Shown in pieces: positions 32,993 to 41,110 of a stretch of 64,000 nucleotides of DNA (positions are counted from its first letter, which is position 1; each line of letters begins with the position of its first letter). The notes under the pieces were generated by a model that saw only the letters and a program-made list of their open reading frames with translations, did not search any database and was not told the DNA's origin. The translations under genes were made by a program, and so were the position numbers. Source of the DNA: Amycolatopsis sp. DSM 110486 (GTDB lineage Bacteria; Actinomycetota; Actinomycetes; Mycobacteriales; Pseudonocardiaceae); contig NZ_CP080519.1 in assembly GCF_019468465.1 (NCBI RefSeq), positions 1,565,001-1,629,000 on the forward strand. Reading direction: 5' to 3'.

Positions 32993-33468
32993 TATTGCGG
33001 GCCGCGAGGAATTTGTCGAATGTCAGTTTCCGCGCCGTCGGTCATCCGGCGCAGCACCGCGCCCGCCTTGAGCAGCAGCTCGACCTCGTCCTGCTCGAGA
33101 TCGCCGAACCGCTCCACGAGCACCCGAGACTCGTCGCGCACCACCGCGCCCAGCCGGCGCCGGCCCAGCTGGGTGAGGTGCACGTAGCTCACGCGCTTGT
33201 CGCCGGCGTCGGCCGCACGCGCGACGAAGCCGGCCTCCTCCATGGCGTGCACGACCTTCGTGGCCGTGGGCTGGGAACAGCCGACCTCCTCGGCGAGCGT
33301 CCCGATGCGCAGGGGTCCGGAGCGGGCCAGCTTGGCGAGCACCAGTAGCTGCGTGCGCGGGAGGTTGTCGGGTGGCGCCGCCCGGTGCAGCTCGCGCAGC
33401 AGCCGGTGCAGCGACAGCACGAACTGGAACGCTTCGTCGGCGTCGACGTCCGGCGACTCGCCCACCAT
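32992..33468 (-). CDS. MarR-family regulator
   Basis: 158 residues with a MarR winged helix: LARSGPLRIGTLAEEVGCSQ then PTATKVVHAMEEAGFVARAA and the wing DAGDKRVSYVHLTQLGRRRL. It is placed just upstream of the feruloyl-CoA-synthetase-like gene, so it may repress it in response to a hydroxycinnamoyl-CoA, as in known CouR/FerR systems. ATG 33468 is preferred (GAGGAG 8 bases upstream); a GTG 9 codons upstream is the alternative. Element C begins at its stop codon. Confidence 0.83.
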   Translation of the reverse strand: MVGESPDVDADEAFQFVLSLHRLLRELHRAAPPDNLPRTQLLVLAKLARSGPLRIGTLAEEVGCSQPTATKVVHAMEEAGFVARAADAGDKRVSYVHLTQLGRRRLGAVVRDESRVLVERFGDLEQDEVELLLKAGAVLRRMTDGAETDIRQIPRGPQ

Positions 33469-33496
33469 GGCCCGCTCCTCACCCCTCGTGGTCACC

Positions 33497-35332
33497 TCAC
33501 CGGATGCGCAGCTCCGGTGAGTACAGATCGAACCAGGTCGCGAAGTTCAGCACACGCTCCACGAGTGGCCGGAGGAAGGGCACGGTGTCCTCCCGGGCAA
33601 GCAGGCCCACGAGCAGGCCGCGGTCGAACAGGTCGAACACGGGGTGCGCCGGCGCGGCCAGCAGGTCGCCGACCTGGTCGCGCAGGGCTTCGAGGTACTT
33701 CGGGTCCTGCGTCGACGGGTACGGGCTTTTCACCCGTTCGGCCACCGACACCGGCAGCACGTCGCGGGCCGCCGCGCGCAGCAGGCTCTTCTCGCGACCG
33801 TCGAACGTCTTCGTCGTCCACGGCGTGTTGTAGACGTACTCCACGAGCCGGTGGTCGCAGAACGGCACCCGCACCTCGAGGCCGGTGGCCATGCTCAGGC
33901 GGTCCTTGCGGTCGAGCAGGATGCGCACGAACCGCGTGAGGTGCAGGTAGCCGATCACGCGCATGCGACGCTCATGCTCGGTCTCGCCGGGCCGTGTGCC
34001 GGCCTCCGCGACCGCCGCCGAGTACGAGTCCCGCAGGTGCGTGGCAAGGTCCAAAGAGGACCGCACACTCTCGGCGAAGATCCGGCTCACCCCGCGTTCG
34101 CCCGACTGCAGCCGCCGCGCGAGCCACGGGAAGGTGTCGGCCTGCTGCACCTTCGGGTCGTGGAACCACGCGTAACCACCGAAGACCTCGTCGGCCGACT
34201 CACCGGACAACGCGACGGTGGAGCGCTCGCGGATCGCGCGGAACAGCAGGTACAGCGAGCCGTCCATGTCGCCCAGCCCCGTCGGCAGGTCGCGAGCGCG
34301 CACCACGGCGCGGCGCACGGCCGGGTCGGCGAGCTCCGCCGAGTCGAGCACGATGTCCTGGTGCATCGAACCGACGTGCTCGTGGACGTCACGCACATAC
34401 GGCGCGTCCGGAGTGGACCGCAACGCGTCCGGCACGAAGTTGTCTTCCTGCCCCACGAAATCCACCGCGAAGCTGCGCACCCGCTCGTCCTGATCGGCCA
34501 GCTGCCGTGCGGCCAGCGCGGTGATGACACTGGAGTCGAGCCCGCCCGAGAGCAGCACGCAGCGCGGCACGTCGGCCACGAGCTGACGGCGCACGATGTC
34601 GTCGAGCAGCTCGCGCACGTGCTGCACGGTCACGCCGATGTCGTCGGTGTGCTCGGCCGGCTGCAGCTGCCAGTAGCGGCGCACCTTCAGGCCGGTCCGG
34701 TCCAGCGTCACGACGGTGCCGGGCTCGACCTCGCGCATGCCCGCCCACACGGCCTGGCCGGGGTTCTTGGTGAACGACAAGAGCTCACGCAGGCCGTCCG
34801 TCTCCACGACGGGCCGGATTTCGGGGTGCGCGAGGATCGCCTTGGGCTCGGAGCCGAACAGCAGCCCGTCGCCGTGCGGCGAGTAGTACAGCGGCTTGAT
34901 GCCCATCCTGTCGCGGATCAGGACCAGGCGCTCCTCACGCGGGTCCCAGATCCCGAACGCGTACATGCCGTTGAGGCGTTCGGCCAGGCCGGTGCCCCAT
35001 TCCAGGTAGCCGCGCAGGACCACCTCGGTGTCGCTGTTCGTGGTGAAACGGTGCCCACGCGCCTGCAGCTCCGCGCGCAGCTCGGCGAAGTTGTAGACCT
35101 CACCGCTGTAGGTCAGCGCGACAGTGCCGCCGGCCTCGGCCGTCATCGGCTGCGTGCCCAGCTCGAGGTCGATGATGGCCAGGCGCCGATGGCCGAACGC
35201 CACGTGACGGTCGAACCACATCCCGCTCGCGTCCGGCCCGCGGCACGCCATGGTGGCCGTCATGGCCGCCACCGTCTCCCGCTCGGCCGCCAGGTCGCGG
35301 CCGTAGTCCACCCATCCCGTGATCCCGCACAT
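33497..35332 (-). CDS. asnB: Asparagine synthetase (glutamine-hydrolysing)
   Basis: 611 residues. The mature N-terminal nucleophile Cys2 is in MCGITGW, giving a Ntn-type glutaminase domain (about 2-200: RLAIIDLELG, YNFAEL, DTEVVL). The C-terminal synthetase domain has the ATP pyrophosphatase loop LLSGGLDSS and downstream LSGESADEVFGGY. It makes asparagine from aspartate, glutamine and ATP. The start is fixed by the conserved Cys2; three upstream codons are discarded. Same strand as the MarR and feruloyl-CoA synthetase genes, but no functional link is apparent. Confidence 0.95.
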   Translation of the reverse strand: MCGITGWVDYGRDLAAERETVAAMTATMACRGPDASGMWFDRHVAFGHRRLAIIDLELGTQPMTAEAGGTVALTYSGEVYNFAELRAELQARGHRFTTNSDTEVVLRGYLEWGTGLAERLNGMYAFGIWDPREERLVLIRDRMGIKPLYYSPHGDGLLFGSEPKAILAHPEIRPVVETDGLRELLSFTKNPGQAVWAGMREVEPGTVVTLDRTGLKVRRYWQLQPAEHTDDIGVTVQHVRELLDDIVRRQLVADVPRCVLLSGGLDSSVITALAARQLADQDERVRSFAVDFVGQEDNFVPDALRSTPDAPYVRDVHEHVGSMHQDIVLDSAELADPAVRRAVVRARDLPTGLGDMDGSLYLLFRAIRERSTVALSGESADEVFGGYAWFHDPKVQQADTFPWLARRLQSGERGVSRIFAESVRSSLDLATHLRDSYSAAVAEAGTRPGETEHERRMRVIGYLHLTRFVRILLDRKDRLSMATGLEVRVPFCDHRLVEYVYNTPWTTKTFDGREKSLLRAAARDVLPVSVAERVKSPYPSTQDPKYLEALRDQVGDLLAAPAHPVFDLFDRGLLVGLLAREDTVPFLRPLVERVLNFATWFDLYSPELRIR

Positions 35333-35497
35333 GTCCAGCCCCCGGAACATCTTCAGAGAGAAACATTCATAGGGAATGAAACTGGCTCACGGGCGCGGAC
35401 GCCACCCGGACGAATCGGACTTGCGCGTGCCGATCCGGCCGGGGCGCCGACGTTTGCGCTGCTGGAGCGAGCGCGGAACCGAGAGGGGTGACCTGCG

Positions 35498-36088
35498 TCA
35501 CGAAGTGGGGTAGAGGCGGCCCATCAGCTCGAGGACCTCCTCGATCATCTGCCCCGCCTTCGCCTTCGACCCAGCGGCCGCGACCTCGCGGCCCGCCTCC
35601 GTCGACATCGCGGTGAGCGAGAGCACGAGCATGTCCGAAAGCGGCCGGGTGTGGCCGTTGACCAGCGTGGCGTTGGCCGTGAGCCACTCCCGGAACCGCT
35701 CGCGCGTGAGCAGGCCGAAGCCCGCCGGGCCGTTGCCGGACAGGAACAGCCGGGCGAGCTTGCGCTCCTGCCAGCACCCTTCGAGGTAGGCGCGCGCTCC
35801 GGAGATGTAGAGCCGGAGCGCGTCCTCCTCACCCTGCGCCAGCGCCGTGCGGAACGCCTTGGCGGACCGGTGCTGCTGGCGGCGGTTGTATTCGTTGTAG
35901 AGCGTGATGTACAGATCGGACTTCGCGACGAAGTGGTGGTACAGACTGCCGATGCTGGCGCCGGCCCGTTCGGCGATGGCGGCCATGCTCGCCTGCTCGT
36001 ACCCCGACGCGGTGAAGACCTCACCGGCCGCCTCGAGCAGCGCCGCGCGGGTCGCTTGCGCCCGCTTGCTCCCTGTCGCCTCCGTCAT
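35498..36088 (-). CDS. TetR-family regulator
   Basis: 196 residues. Helix-turn-helix: MAAIAERAGASIGSLYHHFV. The C-terminal domain has EDALRLYISGARAYLEGCWQ and FLSGNGPAGFG, a pattern seen in several actinobacterial TetRs with no known ligand. ATG 36088 lies 22 bp after the liv substrate-binding protein stop, so it is probably the last gene of the transporter operon and may autoregulate it. Confidence 0.83.
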   Translation of the reverse strand: MTEATGSKRAQATRAALLEAAGEVFTASGYEQASMAAIAERAGASIGSLYHHFVAKSDLYITLYNEYNRRQQHRSAKAFRTALAQGEEDALRLYISGARAYLEGCWQERKLARLFLSGNGPAGFGLLTRERFREWLTANATLVNGHTRPLSDMLVLSLTAMSTEAGREVAAAGSKAKAGQMIEEVLELMGRLYPTS

Positions 36089-36110
36089 GGCGTGATTGTG
36101 CCGGACGGAC

Positions 36111-37415
36111 TCACGCCGCGGGGATGCCGTTGGCCGGAGCCGGAGGTTGCGGTTGTGTGTAGGGGGTCACGGGACCGTCACCGTCGTCCGTCGTGAGCGG
36201 CGTACCGGACGCCACCTGCTTGCCGTCCTTGATGGTCGCGATCTGCCCGCCGGTGTAGCCGGCGTGCGAATCCGCGCCGTAGCGGAACGGCACCAGGCCC
36301 GGCCCGGTGAGGCCGCCCTTCTTCAGCGCGTCGACCACGCCCTGGCGCGTCGGGTTCTGCCCGGCGCGGGCGAGCGCCTGCGTGAAGGTGTAGGCGTAGG
36401 CCATGGCGTAGTAGACGTTGCCGTCGAAGGGCACATTCGGGATGTACTGGTCGTGGATCTTCTTGAACAGCGCGGTCCACGAGTTGCTCGTGTCGTCGAG
36501 CGGCGGCAGGTAGGCCGACGTGACCAGGCCTTCGATGAGGTCCTGGCCCTTCACCGACGAACCCGCCTGCTTGGCGAAGTTCTCCAGCAGCCCCGACACC
36601 GTGATCGGGTCGGCGCCCACACTGGACGCGACGAGCGTCGGCGAGTAACCGAGCTTCAGCGACGTCAGCTTGAACAACGCGGTGTAGGCCGGGATCGCCT
36701 CGAGCACCACGACGTCGGCCTTCGACGCCGCGATCGCCGACACCTGCGCGGCCACGTCGGTGTTACCCGGCTGGTACGGCTGGCGCGAGACGACGAGGCT
36801 CTGGTCGATGTACTTGTCGAGGCCCTTCATGCCGTCGCGGCCGAAGTCGTCGTCCTGGTAGAAATACGCGACCTTCTTGCCGGCCAGGTTCTTCTTCACG
36901 TAGTCGCCGAGGATCTTGCCCTCCACCGTGTAGTCCGGCTGCCAGCCGAACGTGTAGGGGTTCTTCTGCGGCTGGTCCCAGCACGTGCAGCCGGACGCGA
37001 CGAACAGGTCGGGCACGCGCGAGGAGTTGAGGAAGTCCACGACCTTCGTGTGCGTCGGTGTGCCGAGCGAGCCGACGATCGCGAACACCTTGTCCTGCAA
37101 CACGAGCTGCTTGGTCAGCGTGACGGTCTGGGCCGGGTTGTAGGCGTCGTCGAGGTACTTGAGGGTGATCTTGCGGCCGTTGATACCGCCGTTGGCGTTG
37201 ATGTAGTCGAAGAACGCCTTCGCGGCCGGACCCTGCTCGCTGTAACCCGGCGCGGCCGTGCCCGTGAGCGGGATGGTGGACCCGATGGTGACGGTGTCGG
37301 CGGTGATCCCGGGCGTGGACTCCGCGGCGTCGTCACCCGAGGCACAGGCGGTGGCCGTGAGGGCGACCACCGCGGCCAAGGCGACCGCGACGGATACTGG
37401 TCGGCGTACGGTCAT
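36111..37415 (-). CDS. ABC transporter substrate-binding lipoprotein, Liv-like
   Basis: 434 residues. A lipoprotein signal (lipobox ending in TATAC, Cys about residue 24) anchors the protein outside the membrane. The mature part is a type-1 periplasmic binding protein of the branched-chain-amino-acid/amide group (TVTIGSTIPLTG, INGRKITLKYLDDAYNPAQT, VFAIVGSLGTPT, LVASSVGADPITVSGLLENF). The specific ligand cannot be read from sequence; amides and other small polar organics are as likely as branched amino acids. Its start overlaps the permease stop by four bases. Confidence 0.9.
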   Translation of the reverse strand: MTVRRPVSVAVALAAVVALTATACASGDDAAESTPGITADTVTIGSTIPLTGTAAPGYSEQGPAAKAFFDYINANGGINGRKITLKYLDDAYNPAQTVTLTKQLVLQDKVFAIVGSLGTPTHTKVVDFLNSSRVPDLFVASGCTCWDQPQKNPYTFGWQPDYTVEGKILGDYVKKNLAGKKVAYFYQDDDFGRDGMKGLDKYIDQSLVVSRQPYQPGNTDVAAQVSAIAASKADVVVLEAIPAYTALFKLTSLKLGYSPTLVASSVGADPITVSGLLENFAKQAGSSVKGQDLIEGLVTSAYLPPLDDTSNSWTALFKKIHDQYIPNVPFDGNVYYAMAYAYTFTQALARAGQNPTRQGVVDALKKGGLTGPGLVPFRYGADSHAGYTGGQIATIKDGKQVASGTPLTTDDGDGPVTPYTQPQPPAPANGIPAA

Positions 37416-38482
37416 CTTCTCGTCTCCTGACGGGTCTGGAGTGGACGGACGAAACGAGCCTGGAGCAAGGCGCCGAGTTTGCGGACTCCCGACTGGATGC
37501 CGCCGGGGAACGCGATGATCACCACGATCAGCACCAGCCCGTAGAGCACGAGCGGGATGTTCGCGTAGATCGCGCGGGGCAGGTCGGCCTGCTGCGCGAG
37601 GTCGGCGGTCCAGTTGGGCAGCAGGGTCACGATCACCGCGCCGTACACCGCGCCGGCGAGGCTGCCGAGCCCGCCGAGCACGGCCGCGGTGAGCAGGGAC
37701 AGGGAAAGCGACAGCGTGAACGCACCCGGCGCGGCCAGGCTGTTGACGATCGCGAACAGCCCGCCCGCCAGGCCCGCGAACGCCGCGCTGATGCCGAACG
37801 TGACGATCTGCGTGCGGGCCACGTGCACGCCCGACAGTGCGGCGGCCTGTTCGTCTTCGCGCACCAGCCGCATGTCCCGGCCGATGCGGCTGCGCGTGAG
37901 GTTGGCGAGCAGGAACAACGTGACCACCAGGCAGAGGCCACAGATCCAGGCCTGCCAGCGTTCGAGCGGGAAGGTCTCGCCGAGGGAAAGCGGCGGCGGG
38001 TCGGAGGTCACGATGAGGCCGTTGGCGCCGCCGAGCAGGTCGCGCAGGCCGTGGTAGTCGGCCAGCGAGGGCAGGCCGACGGCGAGCGCGAGCGTCGCAC
38101 CCGCCAGGTACGGGCCGCGCAACCGCGCTGCCGCCACGCCGACGAGCGAACCCAGCGCGCCGCCGACGACCACCGAACCGAGCAGCACGAGCACGAGCGG
38201 CCAGTCGAGGTGTTCCAGCAGCAGCGCCGTGGTGTAGGCCCCGACGGCCACGAACGCGCCGTGGCCCAGGGAGATCTGGCCGGACAGTCCGGAAAGGACG
38301 GTCAGGCCCGCCGTCGCGATAGCGGTGTAGCAGATCTGCGCGAACTGGAGGTTCGCGAACGAGTCGAGCGAGGTCGTCACGAAGTACAGCACGATCAGCC
38401 CCAGCACCGAGAGCGTGAGGTGGCGGACCAGCGTGGACCGCTGCCAAAAGCGGACCGGTGCCGCCGCGGCGAGCGCCGTCAT
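37412..38482 (-). CDS. livM: Branched-chain amino-acid ABC permease, LivM-type
   Basis: 356 residues, about ten membrane helices. LSGLSGQISLGHGAFVAVGA is the LivM hallmark, and GRDMRLVREDEQAAALSGV is the EAA-type loop contacting the ATPases. It overlaps both neighbours by four bases (ATGA type), showing a tight operon. The extra 30 C-terminal residues after IAFPGGIQSG are cytoplasmic. Confidence 0.93.
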   Translation of the reverse strand: MTALAAAAPVRFWQRSTLVRHLTLSVLGLIVLYFVTTSLDSFANLQFAQICYTAIATAGLTVLSGLSGQISLGHGAFVAVGAYTTALLLEHLDWPLVLVLLGSVVVGGALGSLVGVAAARLRGPYLAGATLALAVGLPSLADYHGLRDLLGGANGLIVTSDPPPLSLGETFPLERWQAWICGLCLVVTLFLLANLTRSRIGRDMRLVREDEQAAALSGVHVARTQIVTFGISAAFAGLAGGLFAIVNSLAAPGAFTLSLSLSLLTAAVLGGLGSLAGAVYGAVIVTLLPNWTADLAQQADLPRAIYANIPLVLYGLVLIVVIIAFPGGIQSGVRKLGALLQARFVRPLQTRQETRR

Positions 38483-39357
38483 ACCCGCCTTCCCTTCGTC
38501 GATCCGAACAGCCCTTGCGGACGCAGCATGAGCACCCCGATGAGGACGACGAGCGAGGCCAGCGTGACGATGTCGGACCCGAGGTAGCCGGCCACGTAGC
38601 TGAGCACGATGCCGAGCGCGAGCCCGCCGACGACGGCGCCCGGCGGGCTGTCGAGGCCGCCGATCACCGCCGCGGTGAACCCGAACACCAGCACCGCGTC
38701 GAACGCCGTGGGGCTCACGAACGTGCTGGGCGCCACGAGCACACCGGCGATCGCACCGACCGCCGCGGCCAGGGCCCAGCCGACCGTGAGCATCCGCCCG
38801 ACGCGCACACCCAGCAGGCGGGCGACTTCCGGCGCGAAGGCCGAGGCCCGCATCCGCAGGCCGAGGTTCGTCTTGCGGAACACCAGCGCCAGCACGGCCA
38901 TCATGACCAGGACCACGAGCACGATCCACAGGTCGTTGGGCGCGAACAGCAGCTGCCGATCGCCCGCCTTGAACCCGGCGATGCCGAACGCCGGCGGGTA
39001 CGAGCGCGGGGTGCCGCCGAAGAGCATGCCGGCCACACCCTGCAGCAGCACGAGCAGGCCGAAGGTGACCACCACCGCGTCGAGCGGCGATCTCTTCTCC
39101 ACCGGCCGCACGAGCACACGTTCCACCACGGCGCCGAGAATCAGTCCACTGAGGACGGCCACGATCAGCGCCAGCCAGTACGAGCCGCCGTGGGAGACGA
39201 TCGTGTAGGCGATGAACGTGGTGATCATCAGCATGCCGCCCTGCGCGAAGTTCACGATCCGCGTGGAGCGCCAGATCAGCACGAGCGCCAGCGCGACGGC
39301 CGAGTACACGGCCCCGCTGGTGAGCCCGGCGAGAGTCAGGTCGAGGAAGCGGCCCAT
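38479..39357 (-). CDS. livH: Branched-chain amino-acid ABC permease, LivH-type
   Basis: 292 residues, eight or so helices. LTSGAVYSAVALALVLIWRS then TRIVNFAQGGMLM at the N-terminus and GLRMRASAFAPEVARLLGV (coupling loop) are LivH features. ATG 39357 overlaps the ATPase stop by one base (TGATG). It forms the second half of the membrane channel with LivM. Confidence 0.93.
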   Translation of the reverse strand: MGRFLDLTLAGLTSGAVYSAVALALVLIWRSTRIVNFAQGGMLMITTFIAYTIVSHGGSYWLALIVAVLSGLILGAVVERVLVRPVEKRSPLDAVVVTFGLLVLLQGVAGMLFGGTPRSYPPAFGIAGFKAGDRQLLFAPNDLWIVLVVLVMMAVLALVFRKTNLGLRMRASAFAPEVARLLGVRVGRMLTVGWALAAAVGAIAGVLVAPSTFVSPTAFDAVLVFGFTAAVIGGLDSPPGAVVGGLALGIVLSYVAGYLGSDIVTLASLVVLIGVLMLRPQGLFGSTKGRRV

Positions 39358-40064
39358 CACACCTCCAGGTAGGCGCGGCGCACGCGGTCGTCGGCCGCGA
39401 GGGTGTCGGCGGTGTCGTCGGCGACCTTGCGGCCGAGGTGCAGGACGACGGCCCGGTCGGCGACCGACAGCGCGGTCGCCGCGTTCTGCTCCACCAGCAG
39501 CAGCGTGAGGCCGTTCTCCTCGCGCAGCGTCCGCAGCACGGCCACGATCCGGGCCGAAACCCGTGGCGCGAGGCCGAGTGAGGGTTCGTCGAGCAGGAGC
39601 AGCTCGGGCCGGCTCATCAGCGCGCGGCCGATGGCGAGCATCTGGCGCTCACCGCCGGAAAGCGCTTCCGCACGCTGGTGCCGACGGTCCGCCAACGGGG
39701 GGAACAGGTCGTACATCTCGCCGGTGCCCGCTTTGAGCCACTTGCGCTCGCGTCGCCAGAGCCCGCCGAGACGCAGGTTCTCCTCCACCGTCAGCTCGGC
39801 GATCACGCCGCGGCCCTCGGGCACGTGCGCGACCCCGAGGCGCACGAGATCTTCGGGCGCCAGGCGGGTGATGTCGCGGCCGTCGAGCTGCACGGCGCCG
39901 TCACGCGGGCGGTGCAGACCACTGAGCGCCCGCAGCAGCGTGGTCTTGCCGGCACCATTGGAGCCCAGCACGGCGGTGATGGATCCCTGCTCCACCACCA
40001 GGTCGACGTGGTCGAGCGCCCGCACCGGCCCGTAGTCCACGACGAGCCCGCTGACGTCAAGCAT
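39357..40064 (-). CDS. livF: ABC ATPase, LivF-type
   Basis: 235 residues with Walker A (GSNGAGKTTLL), signature LSGGERQMLAIGRALMS, Walker B (LLLLDEPSLGLAP) and the H-loop region (LLLVEQNAATAL). LivF-type features include GVAHVPEGRGVIAELTVEEN. It hydrolyses ATP on the cytoplasmic side. ATG 40064 sits 8 bases after GGAGAGGG; a GTG two codons earlier is possible. Confidence 0.93.
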   Translation of the reverse strand: MLDVSGLVVDYGPVRALDHVDLVVEQGSITAVLGSNGAGKTTLLRALSGLHRPRDGAVQLDGRDITRLAPEDLVRLGVAHVPEGRGVIAELTVEENLRLGGLWRRERKWLKAGTGEMYDLFPPLADRRHQRAEALSGGERQMLAIGRALMSRPELLLLDEPSLGLAPRVSARIVAVLRTLREENGLTLLLVEQNAATALSVADRAVVLHLGRKVADDTADTLAADDRVRRAYLEV

Positions 40065-40866
40065 GCGCACCGCCCTCTCCCGCGGCGGCCGCCACGGGGT
40101 CGCCCAGATAGGCCCGCTGCACCTGCGGGTCGGCCCGCACCTGCGCCGGCGTACCTCGGGCGATGACCTCGCCGAAGTCGAGCACCACCAGCCGGTCGCA
40201 CAGGTTCATCACGAAGTCCATGTGGTGCTCGACGAGCATCACCGTGGTGGTCGGCGCCAGGCCTCGGACGATGTCGGCCAGCTCCCCGACCTCCGTCGCC
40301 GACAGGCCGGCCGCCGGTTCGTCGAGCAGCAGCAGCCGGGGCTCACTCACCAGGACTCGCGCGAGGGCGACGCGTTTACGCACCCCGTAGGGCAACCCGG
40401 CGCAGATCCGGCCCGCGTCACCGTCGATCCCGAGCTCGCGCAGCACCTCCCTCGCGCGGCCGGCGAGGGCTCGTTCGTCGCGGTCGGCCCAGGGCGACGC
40501 GAGCAGCGCGCCGCCGAGGCTCGTGCGCGAGCGGTGCGTGGCGCCCGCGACCACGTTGTCCAGCACCGTCAATCCCGCGAACAGACCGAGTCCTTGCAAC
40601 GTGCGGGCGATGCCGTGACTCGTGAGCCGCTCGGGCCTGGGCCGTTCGAGGGCGTGGCCGGCGAAGGTGATCGTGCCGGAGTCGGGCCGCACGAACCCGC
40701 AGATCGCGTTGAACAGCGTGGTCTTGCCCGCGCCGTTCGGGCCGATGACGCCGAGCACGCACCCGGCGTGAACCTCCAGCGAAACCTGCCTGAGCACCTC
40801 GAGCCCGCCGAAGGAGACACAGAGTCCCTCAGCGCGCAGGAGTACAGGATCCTCGACCACGCTCAC
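40057..40866 (-). CDS. livG: ABC ATPase, LivG-type
   Basis: 269 residues: Walker A GPNGAGKTTLFNAICGF, LivG-type insertion (GIARTLQGLGLFAGLTVLDN), degenerate signature LPYGVRKRVALARVLVS, Walker B LLLLDEPAAGLS and H-loop VEHHMDFVMNLCDR. GTG 40866 has GAGG seven bases upstream, while ATG 40935 has its ribosome site too close. First gene of livG-livF-livH-livM-SBP-tetR. The promoter lies in 40867-41026. Confidence 0.9.
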   Translation of the reverse strand: MSVVEDPVLLRAEGLCVSFGGLEVLRQVSLEVHAGCVLGVIGPNGAGKTTLFNAICGFVRPDSGTITFAGHALERPRPERLTSHGIARTLQGLGLFAGLTVLDNVVAGATHRSRTSLGGALLASPWADRDERALAGRAREVLRELGIDGDAGRICAGLPYGVRKRVALARVLVSEPRLLLLDEPAAGLSATEVGELADIVRGLAPTTTVMLVEHHMDFVMNLCDRLVVLDFGEVIARGTPAQVRADPQVQRAYLGDPVAAAAGEGGAHA

Positions 40867-41026
40867 CCCACCGCCTCGTTGCAGTGACACCGGCAAAGCA
40901 GAATCCGATTCGGACGCGACGAACAGTACAGACATCTCCCTTGCTTGCCCAGACCTGTTATCGGGCCGAGTTCGCGGTTACCGAAGCTTGATCGGGCAGA
41001 CCTTGATCAACTGATGCGGCCGAATG

Positions 41027-41056
41027 TTGTTCTGGCTAAGTAATGCGTGCTATACC
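41027..41056 (+). promoter_or_regulatory. Predicted promoter for the DUF6351 gene
   Basis: -35 TTGTTC (41027-41032), 18-base spacer, -10 TATACC (41051-41056). A small hairpin GGCACCGC/GCGGTGCC (41069-41090) lies between it and the start codon. Confidence 0.45.
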
Positions 41057-41110
41057 CGGCACTTGCGTGGCACCGCACCCGAGCGGTGCCGTGAGCAACG
41101 AGGTGCGAAG

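Noticed and set aside
36111..40866. Branched-chain amino-acid specificity
   Set aside because: The five genes are Liv-type in architecture, but this family also moves amides and urea-like compounds; specificity cannot be read by eye.
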